A stretch of DNA of 64,000 nt, from positions 310,001 through 374,000 of the forward strand of contig NZ_KB899044.1 of NCBI RefSeq assembly GCF_000377985.1. The letters are read 5' to 3'. The stretch comes from Sporolactobacillus vineae DSM 21990 = SL153 (lineage in GTDB: Bacteria > Bacillota > Bacilli > Bacillales > Sporolactobacillaceae). Numbering within the stretch: the first letter of the stretch is position 1; each line of letters opens with the position of its first letter. Below the pieces are notes generated by a model. The model was not told the origin of the DNA and did no database searches. It saw only the letters and a list, made by a program, of their open reading frames with translations. Positions 17,532 through 25,380 of the stretch are shown here, piece after piece. A program made the position numbers and the translations under genes.

Positions 17532-17662
17532 CCGGAATCTCCCCCTCCAGATGGTTCCCCTTAAATATCATTTGTCTGCTATGGCAGAGCAGCAATCCGT
17601 TAAGCAGCTGACGTCCGGATCCGTTCACTCCACATGCGGAAGACCGTATCCCGTTCTGAAAA

Positions 17663-17697
17663 TGAAAAAGCGGCCTGCACACGCTGGATACAGGCCG
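17663..17697 (-). terminator. Riboswitch-controlled terminator (attenuator) of lysA
   Basis: Stem CGGCCTG/CAGGCCG (17691-17697 with 17671-17677) is followed on the minus strand by GCTTTTTC. It lies between the L-box aptamer and lysA. Lysine-bound aptamer would favour this hairpin and stop transcription 130 bases before the start codon. Confidence 0.8.
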
Positions 17698-17699
17698 GA

Positions 17700-17892
17700 A
17701 CGTTCACCAAAGCCCGAAAAGTGCTCCACTGCATCATCATGCAGTGACAGTCTGCTGTCTGTTCGGCAGCAGCCCAGCATACGATTCTGGAAAAAACCGT
17801 TGCTTCGGCGAGTTGACCTTTCAAAGACCATCATTGCCCTTCCCGGCTCCGGTGATATACTGATTCGTCCCGCTCCTCTTATCTGCTTTAAG
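17700..17892 (-). ncRNA. Lysine riboswitch (L box) upstream of lysA
   Basis: Reading the minus strand, the leader contains conserved L-box blocks in order: AGAGGAGCGGGACGAATCAG near 17880, GAAAGG then CTCGCCGAAGCAACGG near 17810, CTGCTGCCGAACAGACAGCAG as a stem, and ACTGTCAC followed by a hairpin with TGCATGATGATGCA and GTGGAGCA near 17735. The outer P1 helix can form between AAAGC (17885-17889) and GCTTT (17709-17713). These match the lysine-binding aptamer of Bacillus lysC. A terminator follows. The assignment is by eye. Confidence 0.85.
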
Positions 17893-17906
17893 GATAAATT
17901 TAGTTT

Positions 17907-17935
17907 AGCTTAGCATGAATCTTGTAGAATGACAA
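17907..17935 (-). promoter_or_regulatory. Sigma-A promoter of the lysA leader
   Basis: TTGTCA (17930-17935), a 17-base spacer, then TAAGCT (17907-17912) on the minus strand, just upstream of the L box. The -35 lies against the spoVAF stop codon. Confidence 0.55.
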
Positions 17936-17938
17936 GGG

Positions 17939-19429
17939 TTACTGACGTTTCTTTCCCCCCGGCTGACGATACTTGTCCAGCGGGCGGACGATACTCGGCC
18001 TCAGAACGGATGTCGGCATCGCCCTGCGTACCAGGATGTTGTACAGTCCGGTCGGGTTAAAGGGGATGAACGGCCACAGGTACGGTGTATTCAGGTTCAT
18101 CACATGGGAAAGATAAATGATCAGCAGTGTGGTGGTGATCATGAAGCCGGGTACGCCGAAAAAACCGACGGCAAGGATCAGACACAGGCGGACAATCTTA
18201 TTAGCCAGCTGCAGTTCATAACTTGGCGTGGCAAAACCGCCGATCGCAGAGACCGACGTATACAGGATGACTTCCGGAATGAAGACACCGACTTCAATGG
18301 CAATCTGGCCGATGAGCACGGCCGCAATCAGGCCCAGTGCCGTGGAAAGGGATGTCGGTGTGTGTATGGCGGCCATGCGCAGCGTCTCGATTCCCACCTC
18401 GGCGATCAGAATCTGGACGAGCAGCGGAATATGATAATTTGTCTTATCCGGACCGATAAAATGCAGCTGTTCCGGCAGAAGATGACCCTGAACCAGCAGC
18501 AGCCAGAGCGGAACGAGAAATACGGAACTGAGAATGGCGATGAAGCGGACCCATCTCAGCATCGCGCCGGAAGCAGTTACCTGTCTGTACTCCTCCGCAT
18601 GCTGAAAGTGATGGAACAAAGTGGTCGGCAGAATCATCACGCTTGGCGACGTGTCCGTAATGAGCACGACGTGCCCCTCCAGCAAATGCGCTGAGGCGAC
18701 ATCCGGCCGGCCGGTGTAACGGACAAGCGGAAACGGGTTCCAGCCCTGTTTCAGAATAAACTCTTCCAGGGCATTGTCCGCCATCGGAATCCCGTCAACG
18801 TTGATCGCCTTCAGTTCTTTTCTCAGCGTTTTCAAGAGGCCGGGATTGGCTACATCTTTCAGATAACAGAGGCAGACATCCGTTTTCGAGCGTTCACCGA
18901 CTTGCATGATTTCACAGCGAAAGCGCGGATCGCGGATCCGGCGCCGGATCAGTCCTGAATTTTCAATGATATTTTCCGTGAAGCCGTCCTTGGAACCGCG
19001 AACGACTTTTTCAACATCCGGTTCCTCCGGCTGCCTGCCCGGATAGTGACGCACATCAATAGAGAAACCGATCGTTTCCCCGTCGATCAGAACGACGATC
19101 CGTCCGGTCAGCATTTTGTCCAGTACATCGGCGATCGTCTGAATCTCTTCAACCTGATAGTGAACCAGATGCTGCTTGAACTCCTGCAGTACATCGGCGG
19201 TATGTTCATTATTATTGGACAGCCGCATAAATTCGCGCATCATCATGGCAACGATCGTTGAATCAACCAGACTGTTCGTATAGTAAATGGCACATTTTCT
19301 GCCGAGCACAGTGATTTCCCTGTTGCCGACATCGAAATTCTTCGGACCGATGTCCAGAACGGATGCCAGCGTTTCGGTATTCACCTGGATCTCTGAGTCA
19401 ATCGACTTCCGGTTCTTCTGATCCGGCAT
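17939..19429 (-). CDS. spoVAF: Stage V sporulation protein AF (GerA-type)
   Basis: A membrane protein of the GerA/GerAA/spoVAF family. A soluble N-terminal region of about 290 residues, which contains the conserved GRPDVASAHLLEGHVVLITDTSPSV-type block, is followed by about five TM helices. It contributes to germination-related transport in the spore inner membrane. ATG at 19429 is chosen because AGAGGAGG stands just upstream; the longer TTG start at 19462 would lie inside the end of spoVAE. Last gene of the spoVA operon, 29 bases after spoVAE. Confidence 0.94.
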   Translation of the reverse strand: MPDQKNRKSIDSEIQVNTETLASVLDIGPKNFDVGNREITVLGRKCAIYYTNSLVDSTIVAMMMREFMRLSNNNEHTADVLQEFKQHLVHYQVEEIQTIADVLDKMLTGRIVVLIDGETIGFSIDVRHYPGRQPEEPDVEKVVRGSKDGFTENIIENSGLIRRRIRDPRFRCEIMQVGERSKTDVCLCYLKDVANPGLLKTLRKELKAINVDGIPMADNALEEFILKQGWNPFPLVRYTGRPDVASAHLLEGHVVLITDTSPSVMILPTTLFHHFQHAEEYRQVTASGAMLRWVRFIAILSSVFLVPLWLLLVQGHLLPEQLHFIGPDKTNYHIPLLVQILIAEVGIETLRMAAIHTPTSLSTALGLIAAVLIGQIAIEVGVFIPEVILYTSVSAIGGFATPSYELQLANKIVRLCLILAVGFFGVPGFMITTTLLIIYLSHVMNLNTPYLWPFIPFNPTGLYNILVRRAMPTSVLRPSIVRPLDKYRQPGGKKRQ

Positions 19430-19458
19430 GACCGGTGTCCTCCTCTTCTTTATTCCGC

Positions 19459-19809
19459 TCAACCTTTTGGTCTGAAAAACAGTGCAATCAGAAAACCGAA
19501 CAAAATGGCTGAGGTAATGCCTGCGGATGTGAGTTTAAAAATACCGATGGCAATGCCGAGATAGCCATGTTCATGGCCCTCAGCCATCGCTCCGTGAAGG
19601 ATCGAATGACCGAAGCTCGTGATCGGCACCGTTGCTCCGGCACCGGCAAACGCAATCAGCCGGTCATAGATGCCGAATACATCGAGCACAGCGCCGATCA
19701 CAACGAATGAAGCGACAACATGTGCCGGTGTCAGTTTAAACACATCCATCAGAAGCTGGCCGACGACACAGATCGCTCCGCCAATCAGAAACGCATAGAG
19801 AAAAATCAT
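19459..19809 (-). CDS. spoVAE: Stage V sporulation protein AE (AEB type)
   Basis: A 116-residue membrane protein with about four TM helices and the family motif [17 protein letters not shown]. It is part of the SpoVA channel that moves Ca-dipicolinate into the spore and releases it on germination. It overlaps spoVAD by four bases (ATGA). The sequence is close in pattern to SpoVAC (GAGSIVPVTGFANSI), as expected for these paralogues. No spoVAEA reading frame lies between this gene and spoVAF. Confidence 0.95.
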   Translation of the reverse strand: MIFLYAFLIGGAICVVGQLLMDVFKLTPAHVVASFVVIGAVLDVFGIYDRLIAFAGAGATVPITSFGHSILHGAMAEGHEHGYLGIAIGIFKLTSAGITSAILFGFLIALFFRPKG

Positions 19810-20825
19810 CGTCCGTCCTCCTTCACAGATTCCAGCACGACACCATGGGCGATGCAGGGAATCGTATCTTTCTGCTTCGGGGTTGCACTGTTCAGCAGTG
19901 CCCCGGTGGCCACGACCAGCACGCGGCGCAGCGATCCTTCCGCCAGACGCTTGTACAAATACCCGTAGGTCACGACCGCAGAACAGGCACAGCCGCTGCC
20001 GCCGGCATTTACCGGCTGATCCGGGCTGTAGATCATCAGTCCGCAGTCCTGATGCACCTTTGTAATATCCAGGCCTTTTTCAATCAGGAGCTGTTTCAGA
20101 ATCGGCGAGCCGACCGAGGAAAGATCTCCGGTAACAATCAGATCATAGTCCTCAGGTTTTCTGCCGGTATCCTGAAAATGGGTCCAGATCGTATCGGCGG
20201 CTGCCGGAGCCATCGCTGAGCCCATGTTACTGGCATCTTTGATTCCCCAGTCGATCACCCGGCCGATCGTCGCCTCCGTCACTCTGACTTTTCCCGGTTC
20301 CCGGGTGACAATTGTTGCACCGGCACCGGTCACCGTGAACGTCTGCGTGAGTTTGGTCGGTCCGCCGTATTCTGTCGGATACCGAAACTGGCGTTCCGCG
20401 GTCGCATTATGGCTGCTCACGGCACATAAAACATTCTCCGCATACCCGCTGTCAACAAGCTGGGCGCCTGCGGCAAGGGTTTCCATCGACGTCGAACAGG
20501 CCCCGAACAGGCCAAGAAAAGGAATCCGGTTTTCACGGGCAATAAAATTTGAAGTCACGGTCTGGTCCATCAGATCCCCGGCCAGAAACAGATCCATATC
20601 CCCTTCCTTTTTCCCTGCCTTGGCAAGGCAAAAGGCCACGGCCCGTCGCATCAGCGCTTTTTCTGCTTCAGGCCAGCTTTTTTCACCGCAGTCCAGCGAT
20701 GCATATTCTTTGTCGAAGTTGCCCGACAGCGGACCGCGGGCTTCCAGCGGACCGACTGTGGTACCGGTTGAAGCCAGATATACAGGTCTGTCGAAACGCC
20801 AGGTCTGCCTCCTTAACAAACTCAT
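19806..20825 (-). CDS. spoVAD: Stage V sporulation protein AD
   Basis: A 339-residue soluble component of the dipicolinate channel with a thiolase-like fold that binds dipicolinic acid. The stretch [21 protein letters not shown] and the glycine-rich [10 protein letters not shown] region are conserved. It begins at ATG 20825 with GGAGG upstream, 18 bases after spoVAC. Expected location is the outer face of the spore inner membrane. Confidence 0.96.
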   Translation of the reverse strand: MSLLRRQTWRFDRPVYLASTGTTVGPLEARGPLSGNFDKEYASLDCGEKSWPEAEKALMRRAVAFCLAKAGKKEGDMDLFLAGDLMDQTVTSNFIARENRIPFLGLFGACSTSMETLAAGAQLVDSGYAENVLCAVSSHNATAERQFRYPTEYGGPTKLTQTFTVTGAGATIVTREPGKVRVTEATIGRVIDWGIKDASNMGSAMAPAAADTIWTHFQDTGRKPEDYDLIVTGDLSSVGSPILKQLLIEKGLDITKVHQDCGLMIYSPDQPVNAGGSGCACSAVVTYGYLYKRLAEGSLRRVLVVATGALLNSATPKQKDTIPCIAHGVVLESVKEDGR

Positions 20826-20843
20826 CTTCCGCCACCTCCGGAT

Positions 20844-21293
20844 TCAAAATATCTGTTCAATAAAAAGCCTGATCATCCCCAGCACGGCAGCAGAGACAAC
20901 GCCGAACACGATGACTTCTCCAGCCAGCGAAAAGAGATTTGTCGCGATCCCCAGTACAATGCCTTCATTCTTATGTTCCAGCGCCGCACTGGTAATCGAA
21001 TTGGCGAATCCGGTTACCGGAACAATCGACCCGGCCCCGGCCACACGGGCAATTTTGTCATAAATGCCAAAACCGGTCAGCAAAGAGGCGATCAGGATCA
21101 GCGTCGCTACCGTCGGATTTCCGGCTTCCTGATTACTGAAATGAAAAAAATGTACGTAAAAAGTCTGGATTAACTGACCGATCAGGCTGATCAGCCCGCC
21201 GACGAGAAACGCCTTCACACAGTTCATCAGATAAGGCACTTCCGGCTGAAACGGTTTTATCGATTCACTGTAATTTTTCGGATCATTAAGCAT
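20844..21293 (-). CDS. spoVAC: Stage V sporulation protein AC
   Basis: A 149-residue membrane protein with about four TM helices and motif GAGSIVPVTGFANSI. SpoVAC can act as a mechanosensitive pore for dipicolinate. ATG at 21293 is preceded by GGAGGG; the longer reading frame to 21311 covers that Shine-Dalgarno sequence. It is the first gene of the operon here: spoVAA and spoVAB, which precede it in B. subtilis, are absent, and sigF lies directly upstream. Confidence 0.95.
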   Translation of the reverse strand: MLNDPKNYSESIKPFQPEVPYLMNCVKAFLVGGLISLIGQLIQTFYVHFFHFSNQEAGNPTVATLILIASLLTGFGIYDKIARVAGAGSIVPVTGFANSITSAALEHKNEGIVLGIATNLFSLAGEVIVFGVVSAAVLGMIRLFIEQIF

Positions 21294-21326
21294 CACTTTC
21301 CCTCCAATCATCAGTCTGTCTGAAGG

Positions 21327-21357
21327 TAGTATCTGCCGGATTGCTGTGAATTATGTT
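21327..21357 (-). promoter_or_regulatory. Candidate sigma-G promoter of the spoVA operon
   Basis: Minus-strand AACATA (21352-21357), an 18-base spacer, then GATACTA (21327-21333), against the sigma-G pattern TGNATA-N18-CATACTA. It stands 34 bases upstream of spoVAC, after the sigF terminator, so the spoVA genes can be switched on separately. Confidence 0.55.
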
Positions 21358-21397
21358 AGCCGTCCCATGCTTTTCAAGACCCTCGTTCGTCTGCAGC

Positions 21398-21427
21398 AAA
21401 AAAAGACTGGGGGCGCAGTCTTTTTTG
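21398..21427 (-). terminator. Terminator of spoIIAA-spoIIAB-sigF
   Basis: A stem of 11 bp (AAAAAAGACTG at 21399-21409 with CAGTCTTTTTT at 21416-21426), with A and T runs built into its arms. It separates sigF from spoVAC. Confidence 0.88.
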
Positions 21428-21446
21428 ATCGTTCATATTCTTTTCT

Positions 21447-22205
21447 TCAGTCGGCCATTTGCGTTTTAATTTCCTTCAGAATCTTTTTCTCCAGTCGCGA
21501 CACTTGCACCTGCGAGATGCCGAGCCGTGCCGCAACTTCAGTCTGAGTCTGATCTTTGAAATACCTGAGGTAGACGATCAGTTTCTCGCGTTCCTCCAGT
21601 TGATCGACGGCCTCCCGTATCACCATTTTATCGAACCAGTTCCCGTTATTCTCGTCGGAAATCTGATCCAGGATCGTGATCGGATCGCCATCGTTCTCAA
21701 ATACAGTTTCATGAATCGAATAGGGGGTACGGATGGCTTCAAGTGACAGGACAATATCTTCCGGCGCCATTTCAAGGCTGTCGGCGATTTCATTAATGGT
21801 AGGATTGCGTCCCAGTTTCTTCGACAGCTCGTCCTTCTTCTTTCGGACGCGGATGCCGGTTTCCTTTAGCGAACGACTGACTTTTACTGCACCGTCATCA
21901 CGGATAAAGCGTTGAATTTCTCCAATAATCATCGGCACCGCATAGGTTGAAAATTTGACATCATAATTAAGATCAAATTTGTCGACAGCCTTGAGCAGTC
22001 CGATACAGCCGATCTGAAACAAGTCGTCCGGTTCGTAGCCGCGGTTGATAAACCGCTGGACCACAGACCACACCAGCCTCATGTTTCTCTGCACCAGCAA
22101 GTCGCGGGCATCGTGGTCTCCCGACTGACTGAGCCGGATCAGGCGTTTTACCTGTTTATCGCTCAATAGCTGGTTTTTCGACCCGTTTTTTTGTTCACGC
22201 TCCAT
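21447..22205 (-). CDS. sigF: Forespore RNA polymerase sigma factor SigF
   Basis: The first compartment-specific sigma factor of sporulation. This 252-residue sigma-70-family protein has region 2 (NMRLVWSVVQRF and EPDDLFQIGCIGLLKAVDKFD), region 3, and region 4 with the helix-turn-helix TEVAARLGISQVQVSRLEKK. The start at ATG 22205 leaves GGGAG 8-9 bases upstream; the ATG six bases earlier is too close to it. It is held inactive by SpoIIAB, encoded just upstream. The operon arrangement is canonical. Confidence 0.97.
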   Translation of the reverse strand: MEREQKNGSKNQLLSDKQVKRLIRLSQSGDHDARDLLVQRNMRLVWSVVQRFINRGYEPDDLFQIGCIGLLKAVDKFDLNYDVKFSTYAVPMIIGEIQRFIRDDGAVKVSRSLKETGIRVRKKKDELSKKLGRNPTINEIADSLEMAPEDIVLSLEAIRTPYSIHETVFENDGDPITILDQISDENNGNWFDKMVIREAVDQLEEREKLIVYLRYFKDQTQTEVAARLGISQVQVSRLEKKILKEIKTQMAD

Positions 22206-22217
22206 ATGCATGTCTCC

Positions 22218-22658
22218 CTACTTGCATGCCGCTCTGTTCTGACTGACTTCTTTCGTCATGAAAACAGTGGTGCCCTTTCCGACCTCCGTTTCAATCCGAA
22301 CATGATCCATAAAGTTTTCCATAATCGTAAAGCCCATGCCGGATCGCTCCAGCTCCGGTTTCGTCGTGAACAAAGGCTGCTTTGCCTGGGCCACATCTTT
22401 GATCCCGATGCCGTCGTCGTGAATCTCCAGAGCAACCGTTCCCTCATCCAGCACAACATGGATCCGGACCTGCCCGTTCCCTGTATTGTTATAGCCATGA
22501 ATGATACAGTTCGTTACGGCTTCCGATACGACGGTTTTGATTTCCGTCAGCTCGTCGAGCGTCGGATCAAGCCGGGCAATAAATGCTGCGACAGCGACCC
22601 GGGCGAAAGATTCATTCTCACTGATTGCCGTAAAGGACAGGGACATTTCGTTCTTCAT
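22218..22658 (-). CDS. spoIIAB: Anti-sigma-F factor and kinase SpoIIAB
   Basis: A 146-residue GHKL-type serine kinase. The ATP-site N box is in [14 protein letters not shown], the G1 box in HDDGIGI and the G2 box in [14 protein letters not shown]. It binds and inhibits SigF and phosphorylates SpoIIAA. The start codon directly abuts the spoIIAA stop (22659), so synthesis is stoichiometrically coupled, and the gap to sigF is about a dozen bases. Confidence 0.97.
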   Translation of the reverse strand: MKNEMSLSFTAISENESFARVAVAAFIARLDPTLDELTEIKTVVSEAVTNCIIHGYNNTGNGQVRIHVVLDEGTVALEIHDDGIGIKDVAQAKQPLFTTKPELERSGMGFTIMENFMDHVRIETEVGKGTTVFMTKEVSQNRAACK

Positions 22659-23009
22659 TCAGGCCACCCCCAGACGGTGCAAAGCATCGGACTCATCCGT
22701 TTCCAGACGGATGATCTTGAACATGCCGCTGAGTTCAAACAGTCTTCTTACCGCCGGAGAAATAGCGCAGACAACCATTTCTCCACCAAGACTGGTGATC
22801 TGTTTGTAGCGCCCGAGGATCACACCAAGGCCTGAACTGTCCATAAAGCTCAAATTCCCGAGATTCAATAAGATATGCTGGATCATCTCTTCGTCCATCA
22901 GCTGATTGACCCTTGTCCTCAGCTGATCCGCCGTATGGTGATCCAGTTCTCCTTCCAGACGAATGCAAAGCACCCCATATTTCACTTCAAGATCCATTTT
23001 CAGACTCAT
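22659..23009 (-). CDS. spoIIAA: Anti-anti-sigma factor SpoIIAA
   Basis: A 116-residue STAS-domain protein. The phosphorylatable serine is S58 in [14 protein letters not shown], at the same position as in B. subtilis. Unphosphorylated SpoIIAA frees SigF from SpoIIAB; SpoIIE dephosphorylates it in the forespore. First gene of the spoIIA operon, with a sigma-H-like promoter about 100 bases upstream. It is separated from dacF, so that gene is not necessarily co-transcribed. Confidence 0.97.
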   Translation of the reverse strand: MSLKMDLEVKYGVLCIRLEGELDHHTADQLRTRVNQLMDEEMIQHILLNLGNLSFMDSSGLGVILGRYKQITSLGGEMVVCAISPAVRRLFELSGMFKIIRLETDESDALHRLGVA

Positions 23010-23099
23010 TAACGATCTCTCCTCTCCGTAGACGAGACAGTTTCCTGACCGGCAGCCCTGCCGGTTTTATCTATCATTTTGAAAAGGTTGTACTTTCAT

Positions 23100-23127
23100 T
23101 TTCTCTATTTGGATTTCTACTTCCTGC
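23100..23127 (-). promoter_or_regulatory. Candidate sigma-H promoter of the spoIIA operon
   Basis: Minus-strand GCAGGAAGTA (23118-23127), an 11-base spacer, then AGAGAAA (23100-23106), compared with the sigma-H pattern RNAGGAWWW-N11/12-RNNGAAT. The spoIIA operon is a classic sigma-H and Spo0A target. Confidence 0.6.
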
Positions 23128-23199
23128 CTGCCGGCAAAACTAGTGCGGATTCGCTAAAACAACAGGTGAAACGCCATAGCCGGCCGACCGGTTTCCGGT

Positions 23200-24363
23200 T
23201 TATCTGGTCAGAATCGACACGGTGACGCGCGTGAAAAGCTGCCACCATCCCGCGCGCTTAACGTTCTCTCCGGCAACCAGCGGTGTCTTCGAAACGGTTC
23301 GGCCTTTCTTGCTGATCTGATAATAACCAACCACGGTACCCGCCCGAATCGGTGCCTGAAGATTCTTATTGATGACGGTCTTTTTTGTTGTGGTACCAGC
23401 CTCATCGCCTTTTTTCAGCAAGAGCACGGCCTGCTGACCGGTGACGATGGACAGATGTGCCGGATTCCCCTTATCCACCGGCCGGCTCGCCACCAGGCGG
23501 CCTTTATCCAGCAATTTCTGCGTCGTATAGCCGGCAAAGGCCTGATCCATTAATCCGGCGATTTCGCTGTTTCGCTCCTTAGGCGAAGCGGCGCCCATAA
23601 CGACGGCAATGACGCGCATCCCGTTGCGTTTCGCCGTCGCCGTGAGGCAATATTTGGCTTCGTTGGTGAAGCCGGTCTTCATCCCGTCCGCACCGGGATA
23701 AGTCCGGATCAGTTTATTCGTATTGACCAGCCAAAACTTCTGATCCGTATTCTGGCGGAGATAGTCTTCATATTTGGACGTATAGTTGAACACTTGTTTA
23801 TACCGTGCCAGTGCCTGGGCCATCACGGCCATATCATGGGCTGTTGTATAGTGATTTTTCACAGGCAGTCCGGTCGTATTTTCAAAATGTGTGTGCTTCA
23901 GCCCAAGCTTTGCTGCTTCCTGATTCATCTGCTTCACAAATTCTTTTTCCGAGCCGCCGACAAATTCAGCCATGGCAACCGACGCATCATTTCCTGAAGC
24001 GATGGCAATCGCTTTAAGCATTTCGTCGACGGTCATGCGTTCTCCCGGCTCAAGAAAAACCTGAGATCCGCCCATGGATGCGGCATGCTCACTGACACTG
24101 ACCTGATCCGTCAGCGAAATGCGGTGCTGGCTCAAAGCCTTAAAGATCAGAAGCAGAGTCATCACCTTAGTCATGCTGGCCGGCGGCAGTTCCTTATCGG
24201 CATTTTTCTGGTACAGGATACGCCCGGTTTCCTGTTCAATCACGATTGCCGATTTTACACCGCTGCTCTTGCTGTCGGTTGTTTCTGCTGATGCCGTACC
24301 GGCCGGCAGCACTGCCGTCAGCAGGAGGGTTGCACAAATCAGCCATACAAAAAACGTCTTCAT
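23200..24363 (-). CDS. dacF: Sporulation D-alanyl-D-alanine carboxypeptidase DacF
   Basis: A 387-residue low-molecular-weight penicillin-binding protein made in the forespore. A cleavable signal (cut near TASA-E27) is followed by SMTK (S63-K66), SGND and KTGFTNEAKYCL, the three catalytic motifs. A C-terminal PBP5-type domain and an amphipathic end follow. With DacB it regulates cortex cross-linking. It lies upstream of spoIIAA in the Bacillus order, and a sigma-F-like promoter is visible. Confidence 0.96.
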   Translation of the reverse strand: MKTFFVWLICATLLLTAVLPAGTASAETTDSKSSGVKSAIVIEQETGRILYQKNADKELPPASMTKVMTLLLIFKALSQHRISLTDQVSVSEHAASMGGSQVFLEPGERMTVDEMLKAIAIASGNDASVAMAEFVGGSEKEFVKQMNQEAAKLGLKHTHFENTTGLPVKNHYTTAHDMAVMAQALARYKQVFNYTSKYEDYLRQNTDQKFWLVNTNKLIRTYPGADGMKTGFTNEAKYCLTATAKRNGMRVIAVVMGAASPKERNSEIAGLMDQAFAGYTTQKLLDKGRLVASRPVDKGNPAHLSIVTGQQAVLLLKKGDEAGTTTKKTVINKNLQAPIRAGTVVGYYQISKKGRTVSKTPLVAGENVKRAGWWQLFTRVTVSILTR

Positions 24364-24392
24364 GAATCTACCTCCTTAGGATGATCGTTAAC

Positions 24393-24420
24393 ATTGTGGC
24401 CAACCGCATGCTTTTTATGC
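24393..24420 (-). promoter_or_regulatory. Candidate sigma-F promoter of dacF
   Basis: Minus-strand GCATA (24416-24420), a 14-base spacer, then GGCCACAAT (24393-24401). The -10 agrees with GGNNANANT and the -35 with GYWTA of sigma-F. It sits about 30 bases upstream of the dacF start. dacF is a known sigma-F gene in Bacillus. Confidence 0.55.
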
Positions 24421-24459
24421 AGAAAAGTTGCGAGAAAACAAGAGAAAAATGCTTACTGA

Positions 24460-24516
24460 TTTTCGGAAGAGAAGCATCAAGGGCACCGGATCTCGTGAAC
24501 CGGTGCCCTTGATGCC
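24460..24516 (-). terminator. Terminator of the purine nucleoside phosphorylase gene
   Basis: A perfect 16-bp stem (24474-24489 with 24500-24515, core AGGGCACCGG/CCGGTGCCCT) with a 10-base loop, followed on the minus strand by TTCTCTTCC. It is unusually stable. Confidence 0.8.
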
Positions 24517-24541
24517 TGTATATTTGTTTGTTTCGGAACCG

Positions 24542-25354
24542 TCAAAGCTGACCGATGATACCTTCAACAAGCTGTGTGAAATGCTCCTTCACCCGCTCCG
24601 CCGTTTCGATCACTTCATGGTGGGAAAGCGGCTGGTCGAGAATGCCGCTGGCCATGTTGGTAATGCAGGAGATGCCGAGAACACTCAGTCCGGCATGAGC
24701 TGCAGCAATGACCTCAGGAACGGTCGACATGCCGACGGCGTCGGCACCCAGTGTCCGCATCATCCGGATTTCTGCCGGCGTTTCATACTGAGGTCCCGAA
24801 GTGGCCAGATAGACCCCCTTCTGAAGATGAATTCCGGCACGACTGGCGACATCTTCCGCCTGTTCAATCAAAGCCGGGGTATAAGCTCCCGACATGTCGG
24901 GAAATCTCGGACCGAAGGCATCATCATTCGGTCCGATCAGCGGACTCCCGTCCAGCATATTGATATGGTCGGTAATCAGCATCAGATCGCCCGGTGCAAA
25001 ATTCAGATTGATACCGCCGGCGGCATTCGTAACGAGCAGCGTCTTGATGCCGGCGGCCTTCATGACAGCCACCGGAAAGGCTACCTGCCTGAGCGAATAG
25101 CCTTCATAATGATGATAGCGGCCCTGCATCGCAATGACGGATTTACCTTTCAGTTTTCCAAGCACGAATCGCCCCTTATGTCCGGCGACGGTCGGTTCAG
25201 GAAAATGAGGCAGATCATGGTAAGGGACGGCATCCGAATCAGCAATATGATCCGCCAGTTCGCCGAGTCCGGACCCGAGGATCAGCCCGATCTCCGGCGT
25301 TTTCCCGGTCTTTGTTCTGAGCACTTCCAATGCTTCGTTAACATCGTTCAACAC
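24542..25354 (-). CDS. punA: Purine nucleoside phosphorylase, trimeric type
   Basis: It cleaves guanosine and inosine with phosphate to base and ribose-1-phosphate. Motifs of the trimeric PNP family include GLILGSGLGELADHI, GHKGRFVLG, VTNAAGGIN, SGPQYETPAEIR and AVGMSTVPEVI. The start is ambiguous: GGAG at about 25360-25363 supports GTG 25354 or TTG 25351 rather than the longer TTG 25375. In B. subtilis pupG follows deoB (drm); here the phosphopentomutase is missing and the XerD-like gene is adjacent. A second, hexameric-type PNP (deoD) lies at 31982. Confidence 0.93.
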   Translation of the reverse strand: MLNDVNEALEVLRTKTGKTPEIGLILGSGLGELADHIADSDAVPYHDLPHFPEPTVAGHKGRFVLGKLKGKSVIAMQGRYHHYEGYSLRQVAFPVAVMKAAGIKTLLVTNAAGGINLNFAPGDLMLITDHINMLDGSPLIGPNDDAFGPRFPDMSGAYTPALIEQAEDVASRAGIHLQKGVYLATSGPQYETPAEIRMMRTLGADAVGMSTVPEVIAAAHAGLSVLGISCITNMASGILDQPLSHHEVIETAERVKEHFTQLVEGIIGQL

Positions 25355-25380
25355 CAACACTCCATTTCGATACAATTCAT

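Noticed and set aside
17551-17913. Open frames in the lysA leader
   Set aside because: The region is explained by the lysine riboswitch, attenuator and promoter; the frames lack start signals.
18104-18694. Plus-strand open frame of 196 codons opposite spoVAF
   Set aside because: A shadow of the coding strand: hydrophilic low-complexity product, no start signals, inside a well-recognised gene.
20224-21063. Plus-strand open frame of 279 codons opposite spoVAD/spoVAC
   Set aside because: It spans two real genes and their junction, and its product has no recognisable motif.
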